Positions 1-7,646 of a stretch of 64,000 nucleotides of DNA are shown piece by piece. Location of the stretch: positions 1,054,001-1,118,000 of the forward strand of contig NZ_JBFEGG010000001.1 in the NCBI RefSeq assembly GCF_047228935.1, given 5' to 3'. This DNA comes from Ornithinibacillus sp047228935 (GTDB lineage: Bacteria; Bacillota; Bacilli; Bacillales; Amphibacillaceae). How positions within the stretch are numbered: position 1 is the first letter of the stretch; every line of letters starts with the position of its first letter. Both the position numbers and the translations under genes were made by a program. The notes under the pieces are model-generated. The model was not told the origin of the DNA and searched no databases. It saw only the letters and a program-made list of their open reading frames with translations.

Positions 1-1
1 G

Positions 2-808
2 AAGTTCATTCAAGTAGTCTTGACGTTTATGGTGGTCATTCCAAGTTTAATGACAGCCTTCTCAATGTTTGCTACTTTTGAAATTACAGGTCGCCGTAAA
101 GGTGCAAAAGGATTATTCGGATGGTTTAAAAAGCTACCTTGGAAAGATGTTCGTTTCTTAGCTCCATTTATTGGGATGTTAGCTTTTATCCCAGGTGGTG
201 CTGGAGGTATTATTAATGCTTCTCACCAAATGAATGCTGTTGTACACAATACTATTTGGGTAACAGGTCACTTCCATTTGACAGTTGCAACAACAGTAAT
301 GTTAACATTCTTTGGAATTAGTTACTGGTTAATTCCACACTTGAGAGGGCGTGTGTTAACACCTAAAATCAATCGTTTAGGTATTATCCAAGCAATTATT
401 TGGACTGTAGGTATGTCGATAATGTCTGGAGCTATGCATATTCAAGGACTACTTGGTGCACCTAGACGGTCAGCTTACTCTGAATATGCTGGTGGAGATC
501 AAGTAACAGAATGGATTGGTTACCAAATGGCACAAGCGATCGGTGGAACAATACTTTTCATCGGTATCATTCTAATGGTCTATATCTTTATTAAATTAAC
601 ATTCTTTGCTCCAAAAGGCTTAGAAGAATTCCCTATTGCTGAAGAGGAAGAAGATGCAGAAGCAACTCCTCGTTACTTTGAAAATTGGAAACTATGGATT
701 GGTATAACAGTAGCATTAATTTTAGCTGCATATACAATACCTTTTATCGATATTATCCAACATTCACCAGTAGGATCTGTTCCATTTGATTTTCCAGTTG
801 GACGATAA
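2..808 (+). CDS. cbaA: Cytochrome c oxidase subunit I, ba3-type (3' part)
   Basis: Partial: the open frame runs in from the window edge, so the TTG at 20 is not a real start. This is the C-terminal half of a haem-copper oxidase subunit I, the membrane core that reduces O2 to water and pumps protons. The motif HNTIWVTGHFHLTV carries the His-X-His pair that in this family ligates the two haems. The wording of this motif and the following FFGISYWLIPHL resemble ba3-type oxidases more than aa3 enzymes. About six hydrophobic segments are visible, with an acidic cytoplasmic loop (EEEEDAE) before the last. The gene ends at a strong hairpin at 818-845, convergent with the next gene. Subunit II would be expected upstream, outside the window. 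Confidence 0.88.
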   Translation, partial: KFIQVVLTFMVVIPSLMTAFSMFATFEITGRRKGAKGLFGWFKKLPWKDVRFLAPFIGMLAFIPGGAGGIINASHQMNAVVHNTIWVTGHFHLTVATTVMLTFFGISYWLIPHLRGRVLTPKINRLGIIQAIIWTVGMSIMSGAMHIQGLLGAPRRSAYSEYAGGDQVTEWIGYQMAQAIGGTILFIGIILMVYIFIKLTFFAPKGLEEFPIAEEEEDAEATPRYFENWKLWIGITVALILAAYTIPFIDIIQHSPVGSVPFDFPVGR

Positions 809-817
809 AAATTAGTG

Positions 818-845
818 AAGGGGACCATTATCTAACGGTCCCCTT
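818..845. terminator. Convergent terminator after cbaA and ypwA
   Basis: Perfect 9-bp stem (aaggggacc / ggtcccctt) with a 10-base loop, lying between two convergent stop codons. The flanks are A/T-rich on both sides, so it may serve both genes, but neither U-tract is perfect. Confidence 0.7.
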
Positions 846-852
846 ATCCTTA

Positions 853-2352
853 TTAAAACTTATAAATTTCACTGTATTTTGATGTTAAATAGTTAATCAG
901 ATGATCAGGGTTTAATCCTTCCCCAGTTACATCATTTAGAATATCAAGAGGTTTTTTCATTTTACCGTATTGATGGATGTTCTCGGTAAGCCACGCACGG
1001 ATTGGAGAGAAATCTCCTGACTTTATGACATTATCTATATCAATTGATTGAGCCATTTTGTCTTTGAATTGTGCAGCATACATATACCCTAAAGCATAAG
1101 ATGGGAAGTATCCAAAGTCCCCGCCTGCCCAATGAATGTCTTGAAGCACCCCTTCTTTATCCGTCGGTGGTTCAATACCTAAATACTCAACCATTTTTTC
1201 ATTCCAAAGTTTAGGTAAATCTTTTACCTCTATATCTCCATTAATTAAACCTTTTTCTAATTCGTAACGAACCATAATATGAAGTGGATATGTTAATTCA
1301 TCAGCCTCTATACGAATAAAGGAAGGTTTAACATCGTTAACTGCTTGATAAAACTCGTGAACATCAACTTCCTTAAAGTGCTTTGGAGCATGATTTTTGA
1401 ATAAATCATAATGAGATTCCCAGAAAACTTTATTTCTTCCTAAAAAGTTCTCCCAGAATAATGATTGTGATTCGTGTATACCCATGGATGTACCAGATGC
1501 TAGAGGAGTAGCTTCTAATTTTTTATCAATATTTTGTTCATATAATGCATGGCCAGCCTCGTGAATAATACCGAATACTGCCATTCTGAAATCCATTTCA
1601 TCATAACGTGTTGTAATCCGAACATCATTTAAATTGACTGTAATCTCAAAAGGATGTATCGTGTCATCTAATCTACCCGCTTCAAAGTCATAGCCCATAC
1701 GATTTAAGATTTCAATCGAGAAAGATTCTTGATCTTGTTTTGGAAAATGGGTTGTTAATAACGTAGTGTTCGGTTTTACTGAACTATTCTGGATTTTTTT
1801 TAGTAATTCAGTTAGCGATTTCCGAACTTTAGGGAATACTTCATCTAAAGTTTTCACGGTTACGCCTGGCTCATAGTTATTTAATAAAGCATCATAAATG
1901 TTATCCTCAAATCCCCAGTAGTTCGCAAATTTTCTATTATAGTCTACTAGCTTCTCTAAATAAGGCTGAAACAGTGTAAAATCTGATTTATCTCTTGCTT
2001 CTTGCCAAACAGCTTCAGATTTAGATTGTAGCATAACAAATTCCTTATATTCTGATTCCGGGATCTTTCGATTTTTCTCATATGTATCTAGACACTCTAA
2101 TATGGACTTTTGGATAATTTCATCTTCTGTGTTATCTTTTAAATCATCTATAAAGGATTTCATTTTATCGGATACTTGCATTTGATGGAGCTTTTGTGAA
2201 AGGTAACCGACTACTTCAGAACGTTGCTCAACTCCTTTTTTAGGGATTTTTGTACGCAAGTCCCATTGTATTAAAGTTACAGCCTCACGAATTGCATTCA
2301 TTTCCTTTAAATAATCTAAAAATGACTTTTCTGTTTCTGTATAACTTGTCAT
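853..2352 (-). CDS. ypwA: Metallocarboxypeptidase, peptidase family M32 (thermostable carboxypeptidase Taq type)
   Basis: 499 residues, the usual length of M32 enzymes, which remove C-terminal amino acids using one metal ion in the cytoplasm. The zinc motif HEAGH is at residues 264-268, followed by the conserved G(I)HESQSLFWEN block. No signal peptide is present. The start ATG overlaps the stop of the upstream RNA methylase by four bases, so the two are translationally coupled. B. subtilis has ypwA at the corresponding place. The physiological substrate is not known from the sequence. Confidence 0.93.
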   Translation of the reverse strand: MTSYTETEKSFLDYLKEMNAIREAVTLIQWDLRTKIPKKGVEQRSEVVGYLSQKLHQMQVSDKMKSFIDDLKDNTEDEIIQKSILECLDTYEKNRKIPESEYKEFVMLQSKSEAVWQEARDKSDFTLFQPYLEKLVDYNRKFANYWGFEDNIYDALLNNYEPGVTVKTLDEVFPKVRKSLTELLKKIQNSSVKPNTTLLTTHFPKQDQESFSIEILNRMGYDFEAGRLDDTIHPFEITVNLNDVRITTRYDEMDFRMAVFGIIHEAGHALYEQNIDKKLEATPLASGTSMGIHESQSLFWENFLGRNKVFWESHYDLFKNHAPKHFKEVDVHEFYQAVNDVKPSFIRIEADELTYPLHIMVRYELEKGLINGDIEVKDLPKLWNEKMVEYLGIEPPTDKEGVLQDIHWAGGDFGYFPSYALGYMYAAQFKDKMAQSIDIDNVIKSGDFSPIRAWLTENIHQYGKMKKPLDILNDVTGEGLNPDHLINYLTSKYSEIYKF

Positions 2353-3494
2353 TGTTCTGCCCCCTTGATTTTCTTACCAAAGTACTGATAGTAGTCTGTT
2401 TTTATAAAACCATTAAATAGTTTTCTTTTTTTGGTAGCTTTTTCCCCATAATGTTTTTCAAATGTTTCAAGAGCGGTTAAAATGTAAACACTCCAAGATG
2501 GATGTTTTTTCATTATATTACCTAAATCTTGATACATTTTTTGAACGTTTTCTAGATCTCCAATACGTTGCCCATATGGAGGATTAGCAATAATATAGCC
2601 ATTGTCTCTTCGAATAGAGAGGTCACTTACCTGCATCTGCTTCCACGAAACTAATTCACCTAAACCAGCTTCTAAACTATTCGACTTAGCAATCTCAATC
2701 ATCTTATGATCAATATCACTACCAATAATTTCAAGCTTCTGATCGTATTTAGCAAGGTCTTCTGCCTCTTGGAACGCTTCATCCCAATATTTATTCCGAA
2801 TAAAACCCCACTCTTCCGCAGAAAATTCTCTATTAAATCCTGGTGCTATATTTTGACCGATTAAAGCTGCTTCAATAGGAATTGTCCCTGACCCACAGAA
2901 TGGATCGATTAACGGATAGTCTGGTCGCCAATTTGTTAATAATATTAGTGCTGCCGCCATTGTTTCTTTTAAAGGAGCCTCACCTTGACCGACACGATAA
3001 CCTCTTTTATGTAATCCTACTCCTGATGTATCGATAGTAAGTAATGCGGTATCTTTTAATAATGATACTTCAACTTTATACATAGCACCGGTTTCAGGCA
3101 TTTTACTTGCCATCCCGTATTTCCTTTTTAAACGTTCTGCGATTGCTTTTTTCACTATCTTTTGACAGTCTGGAACACTATATAATGTTGATTTAACGGA
3201 TTTACCCGATACAGGAAATTGCCCATCTTCACTTACAAAGTTTTCCCAAGCCAAAGCTTTAGTACCTTCAAATAATTCGTCGAAGGTAGTTGCTTTAAAT
3301 TCTCCAACTACTAGTTTTACTCGGTCAGCCGATCTCAGCCATAGATTACACCTTGGGATTGCAGAGATAGGAGCTTCAAAAATTATTCTCCCATTATCTA
3401 CATCAACCTCATATCCAAGGTTTCGTACTTCATCTGCTACTACTGATTCTAAACCCATAGCTGCAGTTGCAATTAATTTTACTTGATTTGTCAT
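2349..3494 (-). CDS. ypsC: THUMP-domain class I SAM-dependent RNA methyltransferase (RlmL-N/YpsC family)
   Basis: 381 residues. The N-terminal ~150 residues match the ferredoxin-like plus THUMP RNA-binding module. The rest is a Rossmann methyltransferase with DPFCGSGT near residue 197 (SAM binding) and the N-terminal-amine/guanine-N2 catalytic motif NPPYG at residues 304-308. Family knowledge places it as a 23S rRNA guanine-N2 methylase, but the exact target nucleotide cannot be read from sequence. It lies just upstream of and overlaps ypwA, and downstream of rnpB and gpsB, as in other Bacillaceae. Confidence 0.9.
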   Translation of the reverse strand: MTNQVKLIATAAMGLESVVADEVRNLGYEVDVDNGRIIFEAPISAIPRCNLWLRSADRVKLVVGEFKATTFDELFEGTKALAWENFVSEDGQFPVSGKSVKSTLYSVPDCQKIVKKAIAERLKRKYGMASKMPETGAMYKVEVSLLKDTALLTIDTSGVGLHKRGYRVGQGEAPLKETMAAALILLTNWRPDYPLIDPFCGSGTIPIEAALIGQNIAPGFNREFSAEEWGFIRNKYWDEAFQEAEDLAKYDQKLEIIGSDIDHKMIEIAKSNSLEAGLGELVSWKQMQVSDLSIRRDNGYIIANPPYGQRIGDLENVQKMYQDLGNIMKKHPSWSVYILTALETFEKHYGEKATKKRKLFNGFIKTDYYQYFGKKIKGAEQ

Positions 3495-3563
3495 TTACAT
3501 ATTCCCTTCATTGTTGGTATTAACAGTACCGTTAGTTTACCACATAACTAGTATATAAATAAA

Positions 3564-3599
3564 ATAACCTTTCTGCATCTAATAAAGCAGAAAGGTTAT
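3564..3599 (-). terminator. Terminator of rnpB
   Basis: A 13-bp perfect stem (ataacctttctgc / gcagaaaggttat) with a 10-base loop. On the minus strand it is followed by a U-rich tract (ttttattt). It sits just past the 3' end of the RNase P RNA and before the ypsC start. Confidence 0.85.
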
Positions 3600-3609
3600 G
3601 TTTAATTAC

Positions 3610-4015
3610 TTATGTAAGACCGTTGAATACTCGATAAGCCATGTTCTGTACCATTGTACTTCAAACGGTGGTCAGCCTCGTACTCCGGTTGTAATCATCT
3701 ATCTACAGGTATTACCTGTCCCTCTTTCGGTTCATTTCCCTAATAAGAGGATGCCCCTACCATAATTTGGGTTGCTCACTCGCGGGGTTTACCTCGTTCC
3801 ACCTAAAGTGTTTCCACTTTAGCTCCGTCACTGTGGCACTTTCAAGGTTATAATTCCATATCCATAGACTTAGGAACTTCACCTGCCGTTAGCTTTATAT
3901 AGGCTACCTTGACTTATGAATTCGTCAAGCACGAACACTACAAACATCTCAGTTTGTGTGAGCATGGACTTTCCTCTACACAAATGTGCAGCGATTACAT
4001 GAGTATTCAACAATT
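3610..4015 (-). ncRNA. rnpB: RNase P RNA, type B
   Basis: Catalytic RNA that matures tRNA 5' ends. Read on the minus strand it contains the universal block gaggaaagtccatgctc near the 5' end (3960-3976), the internal gccacagtgacggagc and ggaacgaggtaaacccc-like blocks, and the 3' block ending in acagaacatggctta. The ends are closed by P1: gttgaatactc (RNA 5' end, window 4001-4011) pairs with gagtattcaac (RNA 3' end, window 3622-3632). Block order matches the Bacillus type B fold. Exact ends are approximate, within about 10 bases. The position between ypsC and gpsB is conserved in the family. Confidence 0.96.
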
Positions 4016-4073
4016 AGCTAAGAATTAGCTTAACATATTTTCATACGAAAATCACTGGTAATTATAGTAAATC

Positions 4074-4382
4074 TTATGAATCTGCGTTTGCATATTTACT
4101 TCCAAATACAGCCTTCTCTAGGTTAGATAGACGTTTTAGGACATCATAATTAACTTGTTGTGGTACAGGGTTAGTAGACCTTGTTCTTGCTTGGCCTTCA
4201 CTTGATTTTTTCATTCTTTGAATTTCCTGTTTTAATCGATCAATTTCTTGTCCAAATGCTTCATAGTCTTGGATAACTATATCTAGGAATTCATCAACTT
4301 CTTCCTGGTTATATCCACGCATAGCTGTTTTAAAATCTTTTTCAAGAATATCTTTACCGCTTAGTTGAACTCGATTTTGCAT
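4074..4382 (-). CDS. gpsB: Cell cycle protein GpsB (DivIVA-like)
   Basis: 102 residues with the DivIVA-type N-terminal lipid-binding/coiled-coil region, including KDFKTAMRGYNQEEVDEFLD at residues 15-34 and a coiled coil through residue ~60. A short C-terminal segment (NYDVLKRLSNLEKAVFG) forms the trimer helix. GpsB recruits penicillin-binding proteins such as PBP1 (ponA, also in this window) and coordinates division with side-wall growth. I chose the internal ATG at 4382: the sequence ggggtgaagga lies just before it, whereas the upstream extension lacks homology. Confidence 0.95.
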   Translation of the reverse strand: MQNRVQLSGKDILEKDFKTAMRGYNQEEVDEFLDIVIQDYEAFGQEIDRLKQEIQRMKKSSEGQARTRSTNPVPQQVNYDVLKRLSNLEKAVFGSKYANADS

Positions 4383-4419
4383 TCCTTCACCCCATTTGAT
4401 TGTGATTCTTTTTATTATT

Positions 4420-4448
4420 ATCGTATTCTTTAGTATAATGTGAAACAA
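4420..4448 (-). promoter_or_regulatory. Candidate sigma-A promoter of gpsB
   Basis: TTGTTT (4443-4448) and TACGAT (4420-4425) on the minus strand with exactly 17 bases between them, about 38 bases upstream of the chosen gpsB start. The -10 box is weak, so this remains a prediction. Confidence 0.4.
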
Positions 4449-4493
4449 GTTATTTTACTATATGTACAATCTCCGTATTTTATTATAACAAAA

Positions 4494-4525
4494 AAGTAAG
4501 AAACAGGACAATCTGCTTCTTACTT
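4494..4525 (-). terminator. Terminator of cdd
   Basis: A 13-bp stem with one G-U pair (aagtaagaagcag / ctgtttcttactt on the minus strand) and a 6-base loop, followed by a run of U's. It separates cdd from gpsB and makes cdd a self-contained unit. Confidence 0.85.
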
Positions 4526-4583
4526 TACTTTATCATAAGTTCAATTTTTTAACAGTAAAATAAACACCAAATATTATTATGTA

Positions 4584-4982
4584 TTATTTTTCCATATCTG
4601 TTTTCTGAAATGAAAATGGTAGTAATTCATCCACGGTAACTGTCATCGTATTAGAATTTAAATTGGTTAAATGGACATGCATCTCGCCACTGAAAAATTC
4701 ACTCATAACTTGACGGCAAGATCCACAAGGTGGTACTGGCCGTTCAGTATCAGCAACTACTGCCATCTCAACAAATTCAGTTTCTCCTTCTGAAATTGCT
4801 TTAAATATTGCAACACGTTCTGCACATAAAGAAACGGGGTATGCAGCATTTTCAATATTACATCCAGTATACACTTTCCCCGATTTTGTTAAAAGTGCTG
4901 CGCCAACAGGAAATTTTGAATATGGAACATAAGCACTTTCTCTAATTTGAATTGCTTTTTCTACTAATTCATTTTTATTCAT
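4584..4982 (-). CDS. cdd: Cytidine deaminase
   Basis: 132 residues, typical of the tetrameric bacterial enzyme that converts cytidine and deoxycytidine to uridine in pyrimidine salvage. The zinc site is visible as CAE at residues 53-55 (Cys ligand and catalytic Glu) and PCGSC with Cys86 and Cys89. A strong agagggggaaagg ribosome site precedes the start. It stands alone, with its own terminator at 4494-4525. In B. subtilis cdd lies elsewhere, near dgkA and era, so its place between gpsB and yppE is a rearrangement or a second copy. Confidence 0.94.
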   Translation of the reverse strand: MNKNELVEKAIQIRESAYVPYSKFPVGAALLTKSGKVYTGCNIENAAYPVSLCAERVAIFKAISEGETEFVEMAVVADTERPVPPCGSCRQVMSEFFSGEMHVHLTNLNSNTMTVTVDELLPFSFQKTDMEK

Positions 4983-5050
4983 TACCTTTCCCCCTCTTGA
5001 TGTGTGGAAGCTAATTATATTAAAAGTTGTCAGAATTGTAAAGAAAGAAA

Positions 5051-5401
5051 TTAAGAAATTGCACGCAGTAATTGATCAAATACATACATTACAGATTGAT
5101 GTAACTCCATATATCGTCTTCTTCTCACATCCACATAGTAACTATGCATTAAAAGTAGTTCCATATTTTCTCTTGTGGACACAACTTGATTAGGGTGCAC
5201 ACTTATTTTACTCTCTTTAATTATTTCTAATGCAAGTTCTTCCCACTTTCCTAATAGCTCATAAATAGGTAAGGTTTCTTTTTTTACCATTTCAAAAAAG
5301 ACCTTATCTTTCCTATCTTCTGGAGGATTGTTTTGTTCAAATATATTCTTTAAATTGTCTAGTTCTTGTTTTAGTTGGTTCGTATAATTCACAAGTATCA
5401 T
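5051..5401 (-). CDS. yppE: YppE family protein (DUF1798)
   Basis: 116 residues, predicted all-helical and cytoplasmic, with no catalytic motif. The helix-rich layout and the signature VSTRENMELLLMHSYYVDVRRRR match the YppE family, whose function is unknown. Its position among ypp genes near gpsB and recU supports the identification. A gaggcg ribosome site lies 8 bases before the ATG. Confidence 0.78.
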   Translation of the reverse strand: MILVNYTNQLKQELDNLKNIFEQNNPPEDRKDKVFFEMVKKETLPIYELLGKWEELALEIIKESKISVHPNQVVSTRENMELLLMHSYYVDVRRRRYMELHQSVMYVFDQLLRAIS

Positions 5402-5484
5402 GTTAAACGCCTCTATTCATCCAATCTTAACTTTACTTTAACATGTTTGAATGAATAAGACATTATACATTGCTTAAACAAATT

Positions 5485-5691
5485 TTACTTTAATAAACTA
5501 CGAATATTAACACTAACTTCATCTATTTCATGCTTTTTTTCTTTGTAACTATCATTTATCCTTTTATCAACTTTTAAAGTTAGCTTTTGTTCTGCTATTC
5601 GAGCCATATCCGCTATATGCATTAATGCATCTTCAAAATCCTTTCGATTCATTCCATTTAACTCTTTATCTTTAAGCAATGCAAGTCCCAT
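5485..5691 (-). CDS. Hypothetical small protein
   Basis: 68 residues from the ATG at 5691, which has a good ribosome site (ggggtg) six bases upstream. The earlier ATG at 5724 has none nearby. The product (MGLALLKDKELNG...) is charged and helical, with no membrane segment or cysteine. I do not recognise it by sequence. Its place matches the small yppD/yppF-type genes of other bacilli. Downstream comes yppE, 83 bases away, so co-transcription is possible. Confidence 0.55.
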   Translation of the reverse strand: MGLALLKDKELNGMNRKDFEDALMHIADMARIAEQKLTLKVDKRINDSYKEKKHEIDEVSVNIRSLLK

Positions 5692-5851
5692 TTTATCACC
5701 CCACGAATTTAGAATAATATCCATAAATTCGCTAAACTAATCATATCCTCCTTCCTGTTCGACAAAACTAGAAGCAATTGTACAAAACTAGTGTATATGC
5801 TCATTTTTTTTCGTTAATTAGACAAACTAATTGTAAAGGAGGTTTTTAAAT

Positions 5852-5953
5852 ATGAAAGACAAACAGAAAAACAAACAAAAAGAAGTAGAGAATGGAAAAT
5901 CATTAAAAACTGGCGATAAGAAATTGAATGGTCCAAATCGTCCATCAACATAA
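5852..5953 (+). CDS. sspM: Small acid-soluble spore protein M (minor SASP)
   Basis: 33 residues beginning MKDKQKNKQKE and ending KKLNGPNRPST. The C-terminal GPNRPST block matches my recollection of B. subtilis SspM, which is 34 residues. A perfect aaaggagg ribosome site lies 9 bases before the ATG, and the gene ends in a strong terminator overlapping its stop. Minor SASPs are made in the forespore under sigma-G and packed in the spore core; their exact role is unsettled. It is embedded between minus-strand genes and is below the length usually called. I could not see a convincing sigma-G promoter. Confidence 0.85.
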   Translation: MKDKQKNKQKEVENGKSLKTGDKKLNGPNRPST

Positions 5954-5988
5954 GAAAGAGGGTTTGCTCCTTGCAAATCCTCTTTCTT
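5952..5988. terminator. Convergent terminator of sspM and yppC
   Basis: Stem aagaaagagggtttgc / gcaaatcctctttctt with one G-T mismatch and a short loop. It overlaps the sspM stop codon on one side and reaches the yppC stop on the other. T-rich tract ttctt on the + side is short, so efficiency is uncertain. Confidence 0.75.
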
Positions 5989-6937
5989 AATCGAAAATAC
6001 ACTTTATGTCGTAATAGGAATATAAAAGATTCCGCTTCATATAAAACTGTTTTCCGATGTCATTTGGTTCCCCTTTTTCTGGTAAATACCACTTCTTTTT
6101 TGTCCCCCCTAATTTATACCAGTCTTTACGAATAATATCTTGATGTTCTATTACTGGATATACTCGCCTTAACATTGGGCTAGTTGGAAGTGTGATGGAA
6201 TAAAAGCGTTCATAATCTTTTCGGGAACCAGTATGTTCAATGTTTAGGATAAAATCCATTATTGCTGGATAAATTGTAGGGTGGAATAATTGAGAGGCTA
6301 GTCTTTTTCCGAGTGTAATTCGATTTGTTACATTAGTAAAACCGTGAACATGATACCCGTACAATCTTCCTTTATCAGTTGGAAGTAAAACAGCATTAAG
6401 CATTAGATTGTTTTGTATTAAATATGGAATGCTAAAAAATACTTTTCTTTTAAAATATGGTTGTTTAATGACGGGTTGTTGAATAACGTTCTGCTCATTA
6501 ATAATTAAAGCAATCATTAACCGTTCTTTATTAGTTGTTTTTCTAAAAATCTTCCATTCACGAATCATAAAAGAGGAAACATGTAGTTCTTTCAATACAT
6601 TTATAATGGATAGATCATGTTCTTTGGATAACTCATAAACTAAAAGTTGTGGGTAAGCATCGGAAAAAATAAGCCAGTTCGCCCGTTCATACGTCATAAA
6701 TAAGTTTTCTCTTTCTTTACAACCTAATATTTTTTTAAAAGGTGGTAATTGTAAGTCAGTCATATTCCACCCAGCATTCCTTGACACGATACTAGCTAAT
6801 AAAGCCCACTTAATCTCTGGGTGTTTTAAATAAAATTCTTGATAAGCTTTTGTACGAGAAACGTTGTCTATATTATGCTTCCTAGTTGTATTTATTATAT
6901 AATATAGATACTCTTGGTAATTGTTATTCGATTTCAT
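5987..6937 (-). CDS. yppC: YppC family protein (DUF2515)
   Basis: 316 residues, soluble, no signal peptide. The family signature is visible: NVSRTKAYQEFYLKHPEIKWALLA near the N-terminus and MIALIINEQN in the middle. The family is found next to recU across Bacillaceae and has no assigned function. It is divergent from recU, sharing a 107-base spacer. Ends at the shared hairpin with sspM. Confidence 0.83.
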   Translation of the reverse strand: MKSNNNYQEYLYYIINTTRKHNIDNVSRTKAYQEFYLKHPEIKWALLASIVSRNAGWNMTDLQLPPFKKILGCKERENLFMTYERANWLIFSDAYPQLLVYELSKEHDLSIINVLKELHVSSFMIREWKIFRKTTNKERLMIALIINEQNVIQQPVIKQPYFKRKVFFSIPYLIQNNLMLNAVLLPTDKGRLYGYHVHGFTNVTNRITLGKRLASQLFHPTIYPAIMDFILNIEHTGSRKDYERFYSITLPTSPMLRRVYPVIEHQDIIRKDWYKLGGTKKKWYLPEKGEPNDIGKQFYMKRNLLYSYYDIKCIFD

Positions 6938-6990
6938 GCGGTAAACCCTGCCTTAATATGTGATATTTTTATTAAAATTGTACTTTAAAG

Positions 6991-7019
6991 TTACACTGCA
7001 GGAGTTTTTCTGATATGAT
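6991..7019 (+). promoter_or_regulatory. Candidate sigma-A promoter of recU-ponA
   Basis: TTACAC (6991-6996) and TATGAT (7014-7019) with a 17-base spacer. The -35 is poor. If correct, transcription starts near 7026, which excludes the upstream ATG at 7015 and favours the GTG start of recU at 7045. Confidence 0.4.
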
Positions 7020-7044
7020 ACTGTTTATGCTAGGGGGGAAACCC

Positions 7045-7629
7045 GTGAACTATCCAAATGGGAAAAAATCGTTATCTAATGCAAGTAGTAATAGTACAAA
7101 TCAAACATTCTCCAATCGTGGAATGACACTTGAGGAGGATATAAATCAAACGAACCAATACTATTTAGAGATGGATTTAGCAATCATACACAAAAAGCCC
7201 ACGCCAATCCAAATTGTAAAAGTTAATTATCCGAAACGTAGTGCAGCTGTTATTACCGAAGCGTATTTTAAACAAGCATCCACAACAGATTATAATGGTG
7301 TATACCGAAATCGTTATGTAGATTTTGAAGCGAAGGAAACGAAGAATAAAACTTCATTTCCACTATCGAATATTCATGAACATCAAATAAAGCATATGGA
7401 ATCCATTGTAAAACATGGTGGTATCTGTTTTATGATTATCCGATTTGCTTTTCATGATGAAACTTATCTATTAGAAGCAGATAAATTATTACCCTTTTGG
7501 TATGAAAAGGAAGCGGATGGTAGAAAATCAATACCATATAACGATATAAAACAAAAAGGATACTTAATTCCTTTTAAATACCAAACTAGAGTTGATTATC
7601 TATCTATTATTAATCAGCTTTATTTTTAG
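7045..7629 (+). CDS. recU: Holliday junction resolvase RecU
   Basis: 194 residues. RecU cuts four-way DNA junctions during recombination and repair. The core is highly conserved: SNRGMTLEEDIN, IHKKPTPIQIVKVNYPKR, then the nuclease block DYNGVYRNRYVDFEAKETK with the catalytic acidic residues and Lys of the E-X-K motif. I chose the GTG at 7045 because aggggggaa lies just upstream and the family begins with (M)XYPNGK; an upstream ATG at 7015 falls inside the likely -10 box. The gene is followed after 17 bases by ponA, the classic recU-ponA pair. Confidence 0.95.
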   Translation: MNYPNGKKSLSNASSNSTNQTFSNRGMTLEEDINQTNQYYLEMDLAIIHKKPTPIQIVKVNYPKRSAAVITEAYFKQASTTDYNGVYRNRYVDFEAKETKNKTSFPLSNIHEHQIKHMESIVKHGGICFMIIRFAFHDETYLLEADKLLPFWYEKEADGRKSIPYNDIKQKGYLIPFKYQTRVDYLSIINQLYF

Positions 7630-7646
7630 ATTGGAGGTAGTGAGTA

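Noticed and set aside
7015..7044. ATG start of recU at 7015
   Set aside because: It lies within the likely -10 box, and the GTG at 7045 has a strong ribosome site and matches family length.
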